A DNA stretch of 64,000 bases. Origin: Telopea speciosissima. Lineage: Eukaryota > Streptophyta > Magnoliopsida > Proteales > Proteaceae. Location: contig NC_057926.1 of assembly GCF_018873765.1 (NCBI RefSeq), positions 38,548,946-38,612,945 of the forward strand, given 5' to 3'. Below the pieces are notes generated by a model. It ran no database searches and had not been told where the DNA came from. It saw nothing but the letters and a program-made list of their open reading frames with translations. The position numbers and the translations under genes are program-made. Each line of letters begins with the position of its first letter. Position 1 is the first letter of the stretch. Below are positions 60,422 through 64,000 of the stretch, one piece after another.

Positions 60422-60850
60422 GTTAGGCACTGAGTCATGAGTCGTGAATTGATTCAAAATAAGGAATTAAGAGTTTAAGCTACTGACCGGTATAGCTAAC
60501 TCATTTATGAGTTCTAAGGCTCCTTTGTTTTGACATAAAATGAATCAAAGTGAAGAACTTAAGAGAAAAAGAATGTTAACTGGTCATATGGTTCCTGCAT
60601 CTAGACACAAGATCTCACGACATTACTGCTCAGCCTCCAGTGAACTAAGAAATCTCATTTAGTCAAATGCTCCTGCACGCATTCTTATTAGCCCCTGCGT
60701 TGGTGCAAGCACTACATGACCAGACAGTGATCTCTTGCCCAATTTTTAAATATAGAGTTGTTTCTCTTGTGTTGGGAGTTTCTCTTGTGTTGGGAGTTAT
60801 AGAGCTCATGGAACTAAATCTCAGTCGAAAGTGCAGGTCTTGACCAAGAC
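58100..60850. other. AT-rich intergenic stretch without a recognisable gene
   Basis: A degraded hAT-like relic with GGTTCTAG and CCGATTCC words lies at about 59100-59560. A (TC)n microsatellite is at 60391-60418. A weak hairpin is near 60590-60730. No coding feature was supported. Confidence 0.5.
60391..60418. repeat. (TC)n microsatellite
   Basis: An uninterrupted run of about 14 TC units. Confidence 0.9.
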
Positions 60851-62205
60851 AACTCGATATCATAGCTAATCGAGTCGAAACCTTAGGGGAGTTTAAAAAA
60901 TACTAAGTTTTGGCTGGTATCGTAGCTAACCGAGACCGAAACATGGTTGAACCAAGTTGAACCAAGCCTATATAATCACGAGTCTCGATCAAAATTTGCT
61001 CATTTCAAGTAAATTTTGACCGAGAGCTGCTGGTTTTGACAGTTTTGACATAGGGAGAGAGTTTTGGGGCCAAAAAGTCCGATTTCTTCGCCAACTTCGA
61101 CATTTTGTGCATCTACAAGTTATATCAAACTCCTAGAAGAGATTTTGAGCCTTCAATCTCAAAGGTACCTTGAGAGGTTATAGTCGAGGTCCTCGCAAGC
61201 GGTTCTGATGAGGCATCTATGATAGATATGTCAAGTTTGTTTGACTCTATGGAAGCCATAAGTTTGAGGGAGACTCGAGGATTTAGGCATTGGCGTGCAC
61301 TATCCTTCATAGCAGAGACCCCTCCAGTCCAGCACAACATCATGATAGTGGCTTCGAGAGTGTCAGATTAGAATCACATGTTGTGCCTATATGGTGGATA
61401 TGATGATGGACCATCCTTCGAAAGCATCGGTTCATTTGGATATGGTGGATCTTCTACTTCATTTGGATATGGGAGTGGTCATGATGCATCTTCTACTGCA
61501 TATGGATATGGGGATGAGTCAGGTGTTGGGTGACCTTTTGTCGACAGTATCTTCGGGTATCCAGCCCAACCATGTGTGCCGGCTCCACCTTCTTACAGTC
61601 TCGGTGAGCCCTTCCCTAGATTGGGATATCTCAGTCAAGTTGATGATGGGGCCTATAGATGGAAAATTATGGACTATCAGAAAAATTGGGCCCAAAGCAT
61701 GTCATGGGATACATATGTGGTGCAGTCAGAGGAACGACTACGACATCTTCAATTGTACATAACTCGTGGATTGGATCCACCAAGAAACTCCTTATGGAAT
61801 TGAGTGGTGAGTGTTGTATAATTTATGTTTTGATGGTTAAAAGAATTTTTAGTTTTCTAGTAGTTTAACTATATGTGAACTTAGTATTTATAATAAGCCT
61901 AGTTTACACTATACAAGATCATTCAACGTACATTAGTAAAGTTGGGTAAAAATACAAGTACCATTTTGAGTTTTTTTTTTTTTTTTTTTTTCTTTTGTAA
62001 AAATAATTAATGTACTGTGTTTTGAATGTCAAAAATATGATGTATATAAAAAACCAAAGCAAAAAAATACATTTCTAGGCCTCAAAACCATCAACTCGAG
62101 CTGGCTGGAAAAAAATGTCAAGTTTTGATTAGTTTCAACCAAATTTCGGTTTCTAGCTGATCGAAACCTAGGGAAAGCACCGTGTTCTCAAACCTTGGTA
62201 GAATT
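60850..62205. mobile_element. hAT-like relic with transposase C-terminal remnant
   Basis: The outer parts carry facing words of the type CTAATCGAGTCGAAACC and GGTTTCTAGCTGATCGAAACC, as in plant hAT derivatives. On the plus strand between about 61130 and 61803, a Gly/Ser/Tyr-rich frame (FGYGGSSTSFGYGSGHDAS) leads to LGYLSQVDDGAYRWKI and SWDTYVVQSEERLRHLQL. This style resembles the tail of BED/DUF659/hAT-type plant transposases. The frame is interrupted. Family assignment is tentative. Confidence 0.4.
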
Positions 62206-62538
62206 ATTGCCCCACATTGGTTTATTCAAGATCTTGGTACCTTTATATGTTTGAGGAGCTCTCTCCACTAAAGGTTTTTAGTTGAACCCTCCAAAATATT
62301 GAAGTAAATGGGGGATAAAATTTTGCAGTAGGACTCCCATATTTTACCCAAGGACTATCAAAAAGTTCCAAAGAAATGAAATATTTTTCCAAGCATTTTA
62401 TGTCCAAAAAAATATATATATATATATAAAGAACTAAAGGGTCTCCACTTTGTTAACTATCAGATTTTTACGGTATAGAAAAAGGGAATTCTTATTAACC
62501 CAAAAAAAAAAACTATCGTATTCTACAATAGAGAATAC

Positions 62539-62636
62539 CTAGTTTTCCTCCACCCACAGTGAATGGGTATTTTGGGAAGATACTAAAACCCTAGGATGGT
62601 GGGTGACCCATTCTCTATGGGTGGATGAAAACTTTC
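62539..62636. mobile_element. Small hairpin element
   Basis: GTTTTCCTCCACCCACAGTG...AATGGGT pairs with ACCCATTCTCTATGGGTGGATGAAAAC (quoted in part), with a loop of about 40 bases. Confidence 0.55.
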
Positions 62637-63161
62637 TGCAAATTGATGCCAGCTCCTTCCATTGCCACATTCCCATTATAAACTTCATCAATTGGCTTAG
62701 TTTTAGGGTACTAAATCTGATGATGATGATGATTAGAGTTTAGCTGGCAAATTAAATTCTCATTAAAGAAACCAATTACCACCTCTCAATGAAAAATCAA
62801 ACTAATCTACATGTGAATGCCTATATATCTCCATGGAGGCAATTTGGGCTGTTGGACTGTCACAGAGTCCAAATTGAGCCTTCCAGACTCAGATTTAGCT
62901 ATATATATCAAAGCAAATTAGCCTATGAACTGCTTATTACACCAAAGAAACTCTAGCTTTAATTATAGAAGAGGCAAAGTAAACAGATAAATACAAGGTG
63001 AAGTACTGAAGTGTAGGGGACCAATCTGATTCCCTTACAGTAATGATTCAAAGCATTCATCCAACTGAAACAGGGAATTCAACCCTAAAAAACATCAAAT
63101 ACGGTAGAGAAGCTGTTTTTCTTTTTACCTGCTTTCAATCAATAATGACTCATAGGGAAGC

Positions 63162-64000
63162 TTAAGAAGCATTATTCCTTTCTGCCTGGTCTGAAGCTGT
63201 TGCAAGTCCTTGCAACATTCGGACGATCTCAGTCGTGTCTTCCAAATAATACTTTGCTTTACTAGGCTTCTGACCAACAGTGCAAGCAAACACTTCAGCT
63301 ACTGGTGAGAGAGCTGGGCCTTCCTTGGCACTAGTGATTACCTCAAACATGTCCTCATCTGATCGATCATCACCTATGCACAACACAAAATCTGGAAGCA
63401 TTCCCTTTTCTCTCATTGTTGCTAATAGATTCTCAGCCACAACACCCTTGCTGACACCCTATGTAGTAAGATTAAAAACATGAATAACTTGAGATTCATA
63501 AGATTCCTCACTCTTTCCTCTTTTTTGTATTTTACTTTGGGAGGTGGTGTTGAAATTAATGTCATGTAGATAACAGAGCTAGCAGATATATGACATAATA
63601 GCTAGTAATTGGTGATGAAAATCAAAGCCACATGATACCATGAAACAGATATTATATTTCTTTCTTTTCTTTTCTTTAACCATCAAGAACATACATGGGA
63701 AGGATAGAGGTTGGAAATGAAACCTTTGGTACTAACCTGAGGCTTAACTTCAACAATATGTTGTCCACTCTTCACAGAGACTGGCTCATTGGCAAGAACA
63801 CTTTCAAGGTGATCAAGAAGTTCTTTAGCTTGACATGACCCAAAATCTGGATCAGCATATTGGTAATGCCAAACAAGTGCACTCTCTTTGGTCTCTATGG
63901 ATGAACCATCAGTTGCTTCAGTGTACAGCTGCATCACAGGCTCAGCAATCTGTTTCCAATCAAAATCAACAACAGGCACGCAAGTTTCCCATTCCTCATC
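63162..64000 (-). CDS. Class II trehalose-6-phosphate synthase, C-terminal part (gene runs off the window)
   Basis: The last exon (63458-63162) and the 3' part of the preceding one (from 63737 to the window edge) are joined by a phase-0 GT-AG intron. The reading DEEWETCVPVVDFDWKQIAE then SALVWHYQYADPDFGSCQAK lies in the HAD-type trehalose-phosphate phosphatase-like domain. The last exon has the HAD motif CIGDDRSDEDMFE and the tail QKPSKAKYYLEDTTEIVRML. Class II proteins (TPS5-TPS11 of Arabidopsis) have both synthase-like and phosphatase-like domains but little or no known catalysis, and are linked to sugar signalling through SnRK1. The stop is at 63162-63164. The N-terminal synthase domain is outside the window. 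Confidence 0.93.

Overview
The window is a stretch of angiosperm nuclear DNA. It is AT-rich, its genes have GT-AG introns, and it carries plant-type genes: a chloroplast-type amidophosphoribosyltransferase, class II trehalose-phosphate synthase, acyl-ACP thioesterase and a Bet v 1 protein. Plant transposon families (Ty3/gypsy, Ty1/copia, PIF/Harbinger, hAT, Mutator-like MITEs, tRNA-derived SINE) fill most of the rest. I cannot name the species.

Layout. 0.4-6.6 kb: a Bet v 1 (norcoclaurine-synthase-like) gene on the plus strand, then a two-domain MATH/TRAF-like gene on the minus strand with one apparent frameshift. Both are surrounded or invaded by solo LTRs and hairpin elements. 9.5-13.6 kb: an intact tRNA-Ile(AAU) gene heads a decaying tandem array of tRNA pseudogenes, in which two kinds of unit, each carrying a 169-bp Mutator-like MITE, form a higher-order repeat. 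14.3 kb: a copia reverse transcriptase scrap. 19.5-22.0 kb: a 5'-truncated FATA thioesterase copy. 23.0-24.8 kb: an intact intronless amidophosphoribosyltransferase gene. 27.0 kb: a MATE transporter scrap. 27.35-39.58 kb: a Ty3/gypsy element with a TTCTG target duplication. Its left LTR contains a 5.7-kb PIF/Harbinger element, which itself holds a hAT element and a MITE, plus a second hAT element. Subtracting these insertions returns exactly the length of the other LTR (1051 bp). 43.6-44.5 kb: a second gypsy scrap.

47.9-51.8 kb: THO complex subunit 7 with a long 5'-leader intron containing a solo LTR and a kinesin-7 fragment. 54.2-57.7 kb: a complete NAA60/MCC1-type acetyltransferase gene with upstream ORFs in its leader. 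60.8-62.2 kb: a hAT-like relic. 63.2-64.0 kb: the 3' end of a class II trehalose-phosphate synthase gene running off the right edge.

The genes are independent housekeeping or metabolic loci (purine synthesis, mRNA export, protein N-acetylation, trehalose-6-phosphate signalling) and not a cluster. I found no convincing new multi-gene system. The most unusual structures are the tRNA/MITE higher-order array and the nested transposon stack with exactly readable junctions. All coordinates were read by eye.
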